From: CALOCN01 sp942491735
GTDB taxonomy: Bacteria; Eisenbacteria; RBG-16-71-46; JABDJR01
Length of the DNA: 64,000 nucleotides
Assembly: GCA_942491735.1 (NCBI GenBank)
Contig: CALOCN010000014.1
Location: forward strand, 1,364,001-1,428,000
Direction: 5' to 3'
Translations under genes and position numbers: made by a program
Notes under the pieces: generated by a model
What the model was told of the DNA's origin: nothing
What the model saw: only the letters and a program-made list of their open reading frames with translations
Databases searched by the model: none
Shown: one piece after another, positions 42,871-55,425 of the stretch
Layout of the letters: every line of letters starts with the position of its first letter
Numbering within the stretch: the first letter of the stretch is position 1

Positions 42871-43776
42871 ATGAAGACGGGCGCAAAACGAATCCTCAGC
42901 GTGGCCGCCGCGGTGGCCACACTCGGGGCGGTGGCCGATACCGGCTGGGCCGCTTTCGAGGACATCGAGGTATCCCCGCGCACACGCGCCATGGGGAAGA
43001 CATACGTCGCTCTGGGCCTGGATGCCTGGGCGCCGTACCACAATGCGGCGGCGTTGGCCGGGGCCGGTCCCATCCGGGCCGCCGCGGCCTACACGCAGCC
43101 GTTCGGTACGGACTTCTCCAGCCAATCGAACGTCGCCGGCGGCGTGGGTATCGGGAAGTTCGGCGGGATCGGGTTTGCCCTCCGCCACTTCGGGGTCGAC
43201 TACCAGGGGGAGGACCTTACCCGGGAGACCACGGTGACCCTTGCCCACGGGTTCACCCTGCTGCGCGACCTCCAGTCCACGGTCAATTTCGGTTGGGCCA
43301 TCAACTACTACTCGCTCGACTTCGGCACCAGCGTGGGGGGTATCGACCCCGGTAGCGCGAACGTCCTCGGCCTGGACATCGCGGCCCAGGCCACCATCCA
43401 GGAACGGACCACGGTCGGGTTCTACGCCATCAACATCAACAATCCCCGGATCGGGAACACGGACAAGGAGGAACTCCCCCGCAGGATCGGGCTTGGAGCG
43501 GCCTACACGCCCTACAGCGGCGTGACCACCCTGTTCGACCTCGACTTCACCCAGGGGGACGAGACGGTGCAGTATCGGGTCGGGACCGAGTTCGAGATCA
43601 CGCACTACTTCCTGCTGCGCGGAGGTGCCCACTCGAACCCCGCCACCTTCACCTTCGGGGCCGGCTTCCGTTGGACCGGGCTGAACATCGACTACGGCTT
43701 CTCCAGTGGGGGAGGGACGCTCAACAGCACGCACCAGTTCGGCATCGAGTATGTCTTCCCGGAGAAGAAGGAGTAG
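42871..43776 (+). CDS. PorV/PorQ-like outer-membrane protein
   Basis: Outer-membrane beta-barrel of 301 residues with a signal peptide (to about GWAAF). The opening EVSPRTRAMGKTYVALGLDAWAPYHNAAAL is the typical N-terminal hatch-like pattern of the PorV/PorQ (FadL-related) family, where Asn-Pro is common but here reads His-Asn-Ala. Alternating beta-strands fill the rest and it ends GIEYVFPEKKE, a usual terminal strand. PorV shuttles type IX secretion cargo in Bacteroidetes; a similar role here is inferred from the sorting-domain proteins nearby. It lies 9 bases after the giant repeat protein. Confidence 0.82.
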   Translation: MKTGAKRILSVAAAVATLGAVADTGWAAFEDIEVSPRTRAMGKTYVALGLDAWAPYHNAAALAGAGPIRAAAAYTQPFGTDFSSQSNVAGGVGIGKFGGIGFALRHFGVDYQGEDLTRETTVTLAHGFTLLRDLQSTVNFGWAINYYSLDFGTSVGGIDPGSANVLGLDIAAQATIQERTTVGFYAININNPRIGNTDKEELPRRIGLGAAYTPYSGVTTLFDLDFTQGDETVQYRVGTEFEITHYFLLRGGAHSNPATFTFGAGFRWTGLNIDYGFSSGGGTLNSTHQFGIEYVFPEKKE

Positions 43777-43783
43777 CCAACCG

Positions 43784-46399
43784 GTGCACGGATCACGTCT
43801 TGCCGTAGCGGTCGGCCTCATAGCTGTCCTTCTCGCCCTGCCCGGGATTGCCCGCGCGCAGGCCTCGGGTCTGGACATCGGGGATCGTATCGATCTCAAC
43901 CGGGCGCCGCTGACGGAACTCGAGAGCCTGCCCATCACCCCCGAGATGGCCCTTGCCATCTACCGGTACCGGACCTACGTCTCCTACTTCGACGACGCCT
44001 ATGAACTGATGCACGTCAAGGGCATGACCCCGGCCATTTTCGCCACCCTGCGCCCCCTGATCGTGATCACCCCGGATTTCGAGATCCGCCGCGAGGAACT
44101 GCGGGAAGAAGAGCAGCGGACCCTTGAGCGCTATTTCGTCCTGCAACGGATGCTTTCCAACGAGGGGGTCAGCGAGGGGCAGGTCGATGCCTACGTCGAC
44201 GCGTTGCGCGAACCGATCAACATCAACGACCTGAGCTTCTGGGATCTTGTCTCCTTCCAGAACGTGTCCCCGGTCGATGCCAAGGCGATCCTGCAGGAGA
44301 TCAACCAGTCCGGGCGCATCGAGAACGAACGCCAGCTGCGCAGTTCCACCGGTCTTTCCTACTGGGGATACCGCAACCTGCGGGACTTCGTGAACTACAC
44401 CTCGACCCGGGACAAGCGGCACCTGAGCGGCCACTACCAGGTTCGCCTCTACAACACGCCGTATTCGCTGGACCAGGACGACATCCTGATCGAGAACGTC
44501 AGCGGGGACGTGCGCAATTTCGACACCAATACCTATGCCGGGCGCATGGACCTCGGCGCCAGTCGCCCCTACGTCACCAACAAGCTGCGGTTGCGCTTCG
44601 GGCGGTACTGGGGCTTGGGCTACATCAGCCATCGGAACCTGGGCGAGGAGAAGTGGAACGAGACGAGCAAGTTCTTCCTGGAACTCAAGGATCTCCCCGG
44701 GACCGACACCCCGCTGGGGCGGCTCAAGCTCAACAGCGCGGTGGCGGGCAACTTCTCGGCCAGCTTCGGCCAGGGGCTCGTGTTCGACGCCACCGACTTC
44801 TTCAGCTCGCGACGCACCGGGTTCGGGTTCAACCCCCGCTTCATCGGCCTGCGCGGTGACCAGTCCCGCAGCGACGAGTTCACCATGCGTGGGCTGGGAG
44901 TGGATGCCAGCCTGGGCCGGGTGCGCGGCACCTTCTTCTACTCCCAGGACGACAAGGACGCCATCCTCAACCCCGACGGCTCCTTCAACTCCTACTTCCG
45001 CATGATCCCCCGGGTTTCCAACTCCTTCATGGCTTCCATCCGGGACGACATCGAGAGCGGCGTCCTTCAGGATGTGAACGGCACGGACCCGTTCCTCCCC
45101 ATGCGGGACGTCATGGACGAGCGGGTGATTGGAGGCAATCTCAAGTTCGAGATCCTTCCCGGAACCTATGTCGGGGCCACGGGAGTGGAGATCAAGACGG
45201 AGAACAACGCCGCGGAGATGTTCCCCGGGTCCCCGGTCCTGGGTCGTTGGGATCCCAATCCGCTCACCCTGGTCATTGATCCGGGCCGTCTCGAGGATCG
45301 TGACGCCGAGATCGGGGCGCGATACAACAGCGTGGCCCTGGGCAACTACCGGCGGGTGTGGGGTGCCGAGGCGCAGACCGTTTTCAAGAACGTCTCCCTG
45401 GCCGCCGAGTACGGAAAGCTCGAAACATCGACCAACGAGAGCGCCCTGGGCCGCATGTTCGGGAGCGGGCCCGAAGCCTTCGTGGCCAATGCCTACGTGC
45501 AATACGAGAACTTCAACTTCCTCGCCCTCTACCGCGACTACGATATCGGTTACGACAACCCGTACAACCGCGCCTTCTCCGAGGACTCCCGCTTCGAGCA
45601 GACCATCCTCGACGGCAACGCCTTCCGGTTGAAGAACCCCTATTGGGCCTTTCTCGGCGCCCAGGGCGGTACGCCCTCCCCCAAGTCCGAACGGGGTTTC
45701 TACCTGGGCACGCGCTACCAGCCCACGCGACAGGCCACCATCTCGGCCGAGTTCGACAACTGGGTCCGCAAGGTGGACAACGCCCCGTTGCGGCGTGCCA
45801 CGCTGTGGGGGGAGTACCGGCCCATCTTCCCGGTCCGGTTCCGGGTTCGGCACCGGTTCTCCGCCCGTGACGAGTCCGAGATCGAGGACGTGCGGAAGTT
45901 CCAGTCCTGGGAAACCCGATTCAACATGCGGGTCAATCTTTCCCGCTTCGACCGGGTGGATCTGCTCTTCTCGACCTCTTCGGTGCGTTTTGCTCCCCGG
46001 GGTCGCCTGAACGGACCCGCGACCGGAGGCGATACCCAGGCCGATTCCACCTCGTCGGCGGGAATCCCCGGACGCGCGATCATGGGCCGACTGACCCACA
46101 ACTTCAGCGATTTTCTCCAGGTGCAGTTCGCCGTCGAGATGTACAACGGGTTCCTCTGGAACTTCGAGGACAACGAGTTCATCGTGGTGGACGGAGAGGG
46201 GTTCCGGAACTGGGTGATGCTTAGCCATCGCCTGTCCGAGCACATGACCTGGCGTCTGAAGTGGACGCGGGACCATCAACGTCCGCGAACCTATGTGGAC
46301 ATCAGGAACTTCGGGAGTCTCGTGGCACCCACGCCCGATGCCACGAATGCACGCGACGACCAGTCCGCCTTCCGTTTCCAGTTGGACTTCTCGTTCTAG
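43784..46399 (+). CDS. Helix-hairpin-helix (ComEA-like) outer-membrane barrel protein
   Basis: Product of 871 residues with a signal peptide ending in ARAQA. Two helix-hairpin-helix-type regions follow: residues 30-95 (IDLNRAPLTELESLPITPEMALAI) and about 140-200 (ININDLSFWDLVSFQNVSP), as in ComEA, which binds double-stranded DNA. The remaining 650 residues are strand-rich with many aromatic residues and end FRFQLDFSF, a classic terminal outer-membrane strand. This suggests a barrel with a periplasmic or plug-like DNA-binding head. Homologues are widespread in FCB genomes but I know of no assigned function. GTG at 43784 is chosen; an ATG at 43751 is possible. Confidence 0.78.
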   Translation: MHGSRLAVAVGLIAVLLALPGIARAQASGLDIGDRIDLNRAPLTELESLPITPEMALAIYRYRTYVSYFDDAYELMHVKGMTPAIFATLRPLIVITPDFEIRREELREEEQRTLERYFVLQRMLSNEGVSEGQVDAYVDALREPININDLSFWDLVSFQNVSPVDAKAILQEINQSGRIENERQLRSSTGLSYWGYRNLRDFVNYTSTRDKRHLSGHYQVRLYNTPYSLDQDDILIENVSGDVRNFDTNTYAGRMDLGASRPYVTNKLRLRFGRYWGLGYISHRNLGEEKWNETSKFFLELKDLPGTDTPLGRLKLNSAVAGNFSASFGQGLVFDATDFFSSRRTGFGFNPRFIGLRGDQSRSDEFTMRGLGVDASLGRVRGTFFYSQDDKDAILNPDGSFNSYFRMIPRVSNSFMASIRDDIESGVLQDVNGTDPFLPMRDVMDERVIGGNLKFEILPGTYVGATGVEIKTENNAAEMFPGSPVLGRWDPNPLTLVIDPGRLEDRDAEIGARYNSVALGNYRRVWGAEAQTVFKNVSLAAEYGKLETSTNESALGRMFGSGPEAFVANAYVQYENFNFLALYRDYDIGYDNPYNRAFSEDSRFEQTILDGNAFRLKNPYWAFLGAQGGTPSPKSERGFYLGTRYQPTRQATISAEFDNWVRKVDNAPLRRATLWGEYRPIFPVRFRVRHRFSARDESEIEDVRKFQSWETRFNMRVNLSRFDRVDLLFSTSSVRFAPRGRLNGPATGGDTQADSTSSAGIPGRAIMGRLTHNFSDFLQVQFAVEMYNGFLWNFEDNEFIVVDGEGFRNWVMLSHRLSEHMTWRLKWTRDHQRPRTYVDIRNFGSLVAPTPDATNARDDQSAFRFQLDFSF

Positions 46400-46414
46400 G
46401 ATGCGAGCACGATC

Positions 46415-47713
46415 ATGATACGTAAGACGACATTCATTCTCGTGGCGGGATTGGCGGCGTTGGCCGTGGACGCTTCCGCCTTTACCTTCCTCGATCGCAG
46501 CTACGGTACGCCCCAGCTCGGTATCTCCGCGCGTTCGCGCGGGATGGGCGGCACCGGGGTCGCGTTGGGGAACGGATCCTACAGCCTCATCGACAACCCG
46601 GCCGCGATGGTGCTCAGCCGGGGGACGCGGGTCGACTTCCTGGCCGGGCTCAACCGGGTCAGTGAGGATCGACTGGTTTCCCTCTACGACACCTTCGATT
46701 CGTTCGTGGACGAGAATGCGATTGCCGTCAACGACCATCGCTACGGGACCATCAATGCCGGGTTCGTCCTCGACGAGTGGGGAGAGAAGGGCGTTCTTCT
46801 TTCCGGCGGCTACTTCACCCGCTATGACCCCCGTTACGACTACTCGGACGAACGACGGACCACCAACACCTCGGACGAGATCATCAACCAGCTCTTTATC
46901 GAGACCTCCGGAATCGTGCAGATGATCGCCCTCGGGGCCGCTTATCAGTTCGACAAGGGGATCGGGGTCGGGCTCGCGGTGAACTACTACTGGTCCGACT
47001 ACAAGGACCGGGTCGCGCTCGTGCCCCGCAACCCCAACTCCGCGGCCGGGGTGAGCCAGGTCAACCGGCGTCTGAACGGCTGGTCGGCAACCCTGGGCGG
47101 TCTGGTGGAGGTCAACGAGCGGATCACGGTCGGAGGCAGCTTCGAGACCAAGGCATCGCTCGACAACGACTTCACCGTCTTCGAGAACGGCGAGGATGTC
47201 ACCGGTGATCCAGGCAACGGGAAGCTGGAGTATCCCCTGCGGGTGCAGGGTGGGCTCACCTACCGGCCGCGCAACAGCTACAAGACCACGTTTGCCTTCG
47301 ATCTTCTCTACACGCCCTGGACCGATCTCGTCGACGACACGCCGGCGGCACAGGATCCGACCGGGGCGGACGGCGTGGACCTCTATCCGCCGACCACCCT
47401 CGAGGACACCTGGGAGGCGCGGTTCGGTCTCGAGCACATCTTCTACAACAACCTCCCGGCCCGGATCGGCTTTCGCTACGGTGAGTCCTACGCCCTGCGC
47501 GAAGCCAACAACGTGACGTTTACCTTCGGGGTGGGCTACATCGTGGACAACATCACCATCGACATCGCACTGGAGATCTACAAGCGGGAGAGCCGCCAAA
47601 CGCCGGTCCGCCCGCGGGACGAGCAGGGCCCGGCCGTGGGCCTCGGTCGCGACAAGGTGGATGATTCGATGATCACCGGAACGCTCGGAGCCACGTACCT
47701 GTTCGGCAACTGA
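46415..47713 (+). CDS. PorV/FadL-like outer-membrane protein
   Basis: Beta-barrel protein of 432 residues with a signal peptide to about DASAF. The N-terminal SARSRGMGGTGVALGNGSYSLIDNPAAM contains the family Asn-Pro-Ala motif, and the end ITGTLGATYLFGN fits a terminal strand. It is the second PorV/FadL-type protein beside the helix-hairpin-helix barrel, 15 bases after it. Transport of hydrophobic molecules (FadL) or secretion-cargo shuttling (PorV) are the known family roles. Confidence 0.8.
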   Translation: MIRKTTFILVAGLAALAVDASAFTFLDRSYGTPQLGISARSRGMGGTGVALGNGSYSLIDNPAAMVLSRGTRVDFLAGLNRVSEDRLVSLYDTFDSFVDENAIAVNDHRYGTINAGFVLDEWGEKGVLLSGGYFTRYDPRYDYSDERRTTNTSDEIINQLFIETSGIVQMIALGAAYQFDKGIGVGLAVNYYWSDYKDRVALVPRNPNSAAGVSQVNRRLNGWSATLGGLVEVNERITVGGSFETKASLDNDFTVFENGEDVTGDPGNGKLEYPLRVQGGLTYRPRNSYKTTFAFDLLYTPWTDLVDDTPAAQDPTGADGVDLYPPTTLEDTWEARFGLEHIFYNNLPARIGFRYGESYALREANNVTFTFGVGYIVDNITIDIALEIYKRESRQTPVRPRDEQGPAVGLGRDKVDDSMITGTLGATYLFGN

Positions 47714-47806
47714 CGCGGATTCCCGGGGCCAGGGACCGGGACGCAAACCGGGGCCGAGACGGTAGTCCTGTGGGGGGCAACCCACTCCGTCCGGAGGTGT
47801 ATCTTC

Positions 47807-49126
47807 TTGCGTTTCAATGTGTTGTTTCTTGGGGCGGCGGCGCTCTGGGCTCTCGTTGTCCCGGGATGCTCCAATCCGCAGCCCATTACCAGCCCGGTCG
47901 ATGGTCCGATCACCCTGACCGGGAACGTGGTCCGCTGGGAGACCAGCGAGCAGGTGATGGGATCCGTCCGCTACGGGCGTGCCTCGGGCCAGTATGATCA
48001 TGTTGCCTATCCGGAGGTGAACCTCCGCGGGGACCGCGCCCTGAGATCGATTCACAATGTGCCGCTGATCTCGGTGCGCAACGGGGAGACCATCTTCCTG
48101 CAGGTGCTCAATCGGAGCGAATCGAATACCCAGACCGCGTCCGGCGAGGTGTCGTTCACGGTCAGTCAGCGACCCACGCCGATGGCGACCCTGACCTGGA
48201 CCATGATCGACGTCGGGTTCGGGGACTCCCACTTCCTGTCCATGCCCACCAGTGAGGCGCGTATTCTCATCGACGGCGGAGAACGAAGGGATTGGCCCAA
48301 CGTGGATGCGTTCCTGCAGAACCAAGGCGTTCAGCGGTTGCAGTTCGTGATGGGCACCCACATCCACGCCGATCACATCGGCGGACTGGTGGGGGATTCC
48401 TTCACCCTGGACGACGGGGTTCTCGGCGCCTATCCGGTGGGGCTCTACATCGACTACGAGAACAAGTCCGCCTCCCGTTTCGCCTACGACGAATTGCTGG
48501 AAACCCTGGAGGAGCACGAGATCAGCTCGGCCATGATCGCGGTAGGGGATACGGAGGCCACGAACTCCGCCCTGGCCTGGGATGCCGCGGTGCGTGTCCA
48601 GGCCCTGAACGCCGGTGGGGGGCGCAGCATCGGGGGGGATCGTGAGGGGGACTGGCTCAACAACGACTCCGCCCTGCTCCGGATCACCTACGGCAGCGTG
48701 AGTTTCGTCATGGGTGGCGACTCCGAGGCCCCGGTGGAGCAGCGTGTGCTCTCCAGCTCCGGATCGGCGCTCGAGAGCCACGTGCTCAAGGTGCACCACC
48801 ACGGCCTCGACGACACCAGCGTCGCCGGATTCCTGGATGCGGTGCAACCGCGGGTGGGCATGATCCCCATCGCTACCTACGAATCGAACAACGGCACCCT
48901 CCCCAGCGGGGAAGTCCTTTCCCGGCTCCGGAGCCGTGCCGCGGACATCTATGCCTCGGATCGCGCCGAACCCCTGGGACTCAGCCTCACCGGCAACGAC
49001 GGGATCAACGTCACGGTCTCGACCGACGGGGTCAGCTATGAAATCGACGTGGCACGCTCGGTGAGCGACCACTTTCCGCCCAACAAGCCCGGTCTCCGCA
49101 GCCTCTTCGAGGGAGAGACGCCATGA
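47807..49126 (+). CDS. Lipoprotein with ComEC-like metallo-beta-lactamase domain
   Basis: Lipoprotein of 439 residues with lipobox VVPGC near 20. An Ig-like region precedes a metallo-beta-lactamase domain from about 125: MIDVGFGDSHFL, GTHIHADHIGGL for the metals, SFVMGGDSE and LKVHHHGLDDTS. This order is that of the C-terminal domain of the DNA-uptake protein ComEC, where it may degrade the non-transported strand; the membrane channel part is absent here. A periplasmic or surface phosphodiesterase is likely. TTG start 8 bases after GGAGGTG. Its stop overlaps the nucleotidase ATG, so both are probably co-translated. Confidence 0.85.
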   Translation: MRFNVLFLGAAALWALVVPGCSNPQPITSPVDGPITLTGNVVRWETSEQVMGSVRYGRASGQYDHVAYPEVNLRGDRALRSIHNVPLISVRNGETIFLQVLNRSESNTQTASGEVSFTVSQRPTPMATLTWTMIDVGFGDSHFLSMPTSEARILIDGGERRDWPNVDAFLQNQGVQRLQFVMGTHIHADHIGGLVGDSFTLDDGVLGAYPVGLYIDYENKSASRFAYDELLETLEEHEISSAMIAVGDTEATNSALAWDAAVRVQALNAGGGRSIGGDREGDWLNNDSALLRITYGSVSFVMGGDSEAPVEQRVLSSSGSALESHVLKVHHHGLDDTSVAGFLDAVQPRVGMIPIATYESNNGTLPSGEVLSRLRSRAADIYASDRAEPLGLSLTGNDGINVTVSTDGVSYEIDVARSVSDHFPPNKPGLRSLFEGETP

Positions 49127-50763
49127 GAGTCCTCATACCCGCCATCCTTGTCCTGGTCTTCCTTTCCGGCCCCGCCCTGGCGGACGACGGGATCCTGGAG
49201 ATCGACATCCTCTACACCAGCGACATCCACGGTCATATCGACCGCTCCATGGCGACCTATCTCAACCCCAACTTCCCGCCCCCCATGGGCGGGGGGGCCT
49301 CCATCGCCTCCTATCTGAAGGAGGTGCGGGCAAAGGCCGAGGAGGACGGGCGTCCCGTGCTGCTCTTCGATTCCGGGGACATCTTCCAGGAGACCATCCT
49401 GGGCAAGGTGACCGAGGGCCGGGCCATCGTCGAGTGGATGAACTCCGTGGACTACACCGCCAACGCCCTGGGGAACCACGATTTCGACTTCGGCTGGCAG
49501 GTGACCAAGGACCTCGTGGAACTGGCCGAGTTCCCCATGATGGCCCTCAACGTCTATGAGAAGAGCACCGGTGAGCGCGTGCCCTGGATGGGAAAGCCCA
49601 TCATCAAGGACCTGGACGGGATCCGGGTTGCCATCCTGGGCTATTGCACCGAGGGAACGGTCAACATGGCCTTTCCCGAGAACATCGAGGGGCTCGACTT
49701 CCGCCCGGTGTACGACGAGATCCCGGGGGACGTTGCCTGGGCGCGCGAGGAGCAGGGAGCCGACATCGTCCTCGTGCTCATGCACGTCGGGCTCCCCTGG
49801 TATCGCGAGCGGGAGCAGGAATTCAGCAAGATGATCGAGCGCAAGGAAGCCGGAGAACTTCCCCACGCCAACATGAACGCGATGGAGATCGCCCACACCA
49901 TTCCGGGGATCGACGCCATCTTCGCCGGCCATACCCACACCGGATACGACGAGCCCTGGGTCGATCCCATTACCCACACCCTGGTCTTCGAGCCGTACGC
50001 CCGCGGATCCAGTCTGGGACACATCACCCTGCTGGTGGATCGCGAGACGAAGACCTCGCTCGGATTCAAGACCCACGCCAGCCGCGGGGCCCTGGTTACC
50101 GTTTTCGAGGAGGAGTTCTGGCCCGAGCCGGATGTGTCCGCCCACATCTCGGCCGCGGTGGCCGAGGCCCAGCAGGGGATGGACGAGAACGTGGTGGGGG
50201 AGACCAAGGTCTTTCTCAGCCGGGTGAGTTCGGAGGCGGGTCTCCTGGGTTTCGTGGTGGCCGATGCCTACCGGGACATGACCGGAGCCGACTTCGCCAT
50301 CCAGAACACCGGCGGGGTGAGAAACGATCTCCCCATCGGCCCCATCACCGAGAAGGCGCTCTTCGAGATCTCTCCCTTCGACAACCAGCTCGTGGTGGTG
50401 AGCATGAGCGGCACCATGTTGCACCAGATCATGGAAGACAAGGCCTCGAGCCGCGGGCTCAGCCTGTTCATCTCCGGAGGGGCCATCAAGTTCGACCCCA
50501 ACCGGGAAGACGGGCAGCAGATCGTCGAGTTCACCGTGGGGGGGCAGCCGATCGACCCCGACCGCATCTACCGGGTGGCCATGACCAACTATCTCTCGGT
50601 GGGCAACAGCGGCATGTGGCGGGTGCGGGACGAGATCCCGGACGAGAACAAGGAAGTGGCCGGGTACAGCGACCTCAGCGCCCTCACCGAGTACATCCGC
50701 AAGCTGGGGGTGATCGACATCAAGAACGACGGCCGGATGGTCCGCATCAAGCCGTCGTCCTAG
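49123..50763 (+). CDS. Exported 5'-nucleotidase / 2',3'-cyclic phosphodiesterase, UshA family
   Basis: Periplasmic or surface enzyme of 546 residues that removes phosphate from nucleotides. After the signal peptide (ending ALADDG) the metal motifs are LYTSDIHGHID, DSGDIF, NALGNHDFDFGW and AGHTHTG; the C-terminal 5'-nucleotidase domain has IQNTGGVRNDLPIG and the base-stacking region YLSVGNSGM. Products would be nucleosides for the CNT transporter 22 kb upstream. ATG overlaps the stop of the metallo-beta-lactamase gene. Confidence 0.92.
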   Translation: MRVLIPAILVLVFLSGPALADDGILEIDILYTSDIHGHIDRSMATYLNPNFPPPMGGGASIASYLKEVRAKAEEDGRPVLLFDSGDIFQETILGKVTEGRAIVEWMNSVDYTANALGNHDFDFGWQVTKDLVELAEFPMMALNVYEKSTGERVPWMGKPIIKDLDGIRVAILGYCTEGTVNMAFPENIEGLDFRPVYDEIPGDVAWAREEQGADIVLVLMHVGLPWYREREQEFSKMIERKEAGELPHANMNAMEIAHTIPGIDAIFAGHTHTGYDEPWVDPITHTLVFEPYARGSSLGHITLLVDRETKTSLGFKTHASRGALVTVFEEEFWPEPDVSAHISAAVAEAQQGMDENVVGETKVFLSRVSSEAGLLGFVVADAYRDMTGADFAIQNTGGVRNDLPIGPITEKALFEISPFDNQLVVVSMSGTMLHQIMEDKASSRGLSLFISGGAIKFDPNREDGQQIVEFTVGGQPIDPDRIYRVAMTNYLSVGNSGMWRVRDEIPDENKEVAGYSDLSALTEYIRKLGVIDIKNDGRMVRIKPSS

Positions 50764-50772
50764 GGCCGGGGA

Positions 50773-52632
<1,860 letters not shown>

Positions 52633-52808
52633 GTTGATCCTCTCAGGAACCCCGGTCGGGACCGGGGTGGGAGACACGGCGCCAGTGGCGGACAGCGGCC
52701 CGGGGAGCGGCATGGCCCGGTAGTGTACCGCGTTGCCGCGGCCGGTTGCACCCGCGGTGGGGTGGGAATCGTTGACGCCGGTGACACGGTGTGTCAGGTT
52801 CATCCCCC

Positions 52809-55419
52809 GTGAATGCCCTCCATCGTCTGCTCTTCCCCTGCCTGCTCCTCGGCGGTCTGGTCCTGCTCCCGGGGCTGTTCCGTCCGGATCCCGCGTGGGG
52901 TGGGCAACGGCACTGGGATCGGGACCGGGACTACGATGTCCTGCACACCCGCCTCGAAGTGACCTTCCGCTGGGAAGACCGGGCGGTGGTGGGAACGGTC
53001 GTCCATCGACTCGCCCCCCTGCGCGACGGCCTGCGGGAACTGCACTTCGACCAGCACGCCATGGTGTTCGGTCGGGTCGGGTTCGAGGGGGGAGCGGACC
53101 TCCCGTGGCGCGTGCTCGGCGATACCCTCACCGTCACCCTGCCCGAGCCGGCGCGGCGCGGGGAACCCCTGGCCATCGAGATCGCCTACGAGGTGGTGCG
53201 CCCCGCGGAAGGGGTGAACTGGAACATTCCGGACTCCGCCTACCCGGACCGGGCCCGCCAGATCTGGACCCAGGGAGAGGAAGAAGAGAACCACTTCTGG
53301 TTTCCCTGCTACGACAACCCCAACGAACGCATGACTTCCGAATCCCTCATCACCATGGGGAGCCGGTTCACCGTCCTGGGCAACGGCGAGCTGCTCGACC
53401 GGAAGGACAACGGCGACGGCACCACGACCTGGCACTACCGGATGGATGCCTCCCACGCCCCGTATCTGATCTCCGTGGTGGTGGGCGAGTTTGCCGTCCT
53501 TGAACAGGCGGCCGGGGGAATCCCCATCCTGAGCCATGTGCGCCCGGAACGGATGAAGCTGGCCGAGCACTCCTTTGCCGGCCTGCCGGAAATGATGCGC
53601 ATCTTTGTCGACCGGTTCGGACCGTATCCCTACACCGTCTACCGTCAGTCCACCCTCGAGGACTACCTGTTCGGCGGGATGGAGAATATCGCCAACTCCA
53701 CCCTGACCCACCGGACCCTGCACGACCCGGTGGTGGGGGAGGGTTACGGGAGCGAGAACCTGCTTGCCCATGAGCTGGCGCACCAGTGGTGGGGCAACCT
53801 GGTCGGTGCCCGAAACTGGGGCAACATCTGGATCAACGAGGGATTCGCCGCCTTTTCCGAAGCGATGTACTTCGAGTTCGCGGAGGGTTCCGAACGGGGC
53901 CAATGGGAACTCTGGACGATGCTGACCGACTATCTCGGGTCGGGATCCACGCGCCCCCTGGTCAGCTTCGACTACGACGTCCCGGTGGATCTCTTCGATT
54001 CGGTCTCCTACTCCAAGGGGGGGCTGTTCATCCACATGCTGCGGCAGCGATTGGGTGAGGACCTGTTCTGGGAGTACCTGCGCACCCTGACCGTGGAGTG
54101 CGCCGGCCAGGGCATCGTGAGCGAGGACCTGCGTCGCCACGCCGAGGCGCTGAGCGGTCTTCCGCTGGACCGGTTCTTCGACGACTGGGTCTACGGCGGG
54201 GGACATCCCCAGTTGTCCATGACCTGGAGTTGGGACGCCGACGCCTCCCTGGTGCATGTGACGGTGAAGCAGACGCAGGCCACCGACTCCGGGGTCGCGC
54301 TGTTCGCCCTTCCCCTGGACCTGCACCTCACCGGGCCGGACTGGGAGCGTGCCTTCCCGGTCCACGTTGCGGGAAGCGAGCAGGAGTTCTTTTTCCAGGC
54401 TCCCGGAATTCCCGACTTCGTGGAACTCGATCGGGATGAACAGGTCGTCAAGGAACTCGAGGTACGCCAGTCGGCCCACGCCTTCATCGCCCAGCTCGAA
54501 CGCTCCCCGTCCCTGCTCAGCCGGGTGCGGGCGGCACGCGCCCTGGGCAAGCAGGGAGGCCGGGCGGTCGAGACGGCCCTGGACCGCGTGCTGCGGGACG
54601 AGGCTGTGTTCTACGGGCTACGCGGGGTGTGCGCCGACGGGTTGGGTGACCTGGGGACGGACACCGCCCGCGATCTGCTCCTGGCCGCCTGGGATGATGG
54701 ATCGCTGCCGGTCCGGGCCCGGGTCAGGGTCATCGATGCCCTCGGGCATGTCGCGAACAAGCAGGTCCTGGAGCGGTTGATCCGGGCCGTCCTCGACGAC
54801 CCGTCACCCCACGTTGCCGAGACGGCGGCAGCGGCCATCGCCACCGCGGAGTCGGAGCAGTCCGGGGAGCTGCTGGTGCGCGCGCTGCGCCGTGACTCCT
54901 GGAACGACATCGTGCGTCGACGCACCCTGCGCGGGCTTTCCGCGCTGGAGGATCCCCGGAACCTGGATGCGGTGACCCCGTTCATGCGCCCGGGCGCGTT
55001 CCCGAGTACCCGCACCACCGCCATGAGCACGGCGGCCAGGCTGGGGGCGGAACTCGAAACGGATGACCGTGCCGTGGGTCGATTGCGTCGTCAGCTCGAG
55101 CCGTACCTGGAGGACAACCTGCTCATCGTTAGGTCGGGCGCCGCGAGGGCACTGGCTCGTCTCGGCGACGAGGGAGCGATCCCGGCCCTTGAGCGCGCGG
55201 CGGAGAGGGACGACCATGCCGCGGTAACCCGCGCCGCACGTTCGGCCATCCGCCAGTTGCGCGGGGGGAACCCGGGAGACGGCGTGGCCGATCTCAGGCG
55301 GGAACTCGAATCCCTGCGCCGGGCGAACGAGGATCTCGAGAAGGAATTCGAGCGGTTCCGGCGGCGGTCGGAAGCCCTGGGCGGCGGGGGTAGCGCAACC
55401 CCCGTACGACGGTCCCTAG
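52809..55419 (+). CDS. Exported M1-family aminopeptidase with HEAT repeats (3' end probably frameshifted)
   Basis: Zinc aminopeptidase with a hydrophobic signal to about residue 28. The M1 domain covers about 35-440: GGMENIANST, HELAHQWWGN at 321-330 and INEGFAAFSE give the HExxH-E pattern. HEAT-like repeats follow (about 560-830), then a coiled-coil-like tail (LRRELESLRRANEDLEKEFERF). The sequenced frame does not stop: it continues to 56591 as Pro/Gly/Arg-rich text antisense in character to a real gene. Loss of one G in the run at 55386-55390 would bring it to TAG at 55417-55419; one extra G gives TAG at 55391. The end given assumes such an indel. The start is uncertain; GTG at 52791 is the alternative. 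Confidence 0.7.
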
Positions 55420-55425
55420 GCCAAC

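Noticed and set aside
43793..49072. A 5.3-kb open frame on the minus strand
   Set aside because: It is antisense to four well-supported plus-strand genes (PorV-like, helix-hairpin-helix barrel, second barrel and metallo-beta-lactamase). Its product is His/Val/Gly/Glu-rich with no domain motif; long antisense frames are expected in such high-GC sequence.
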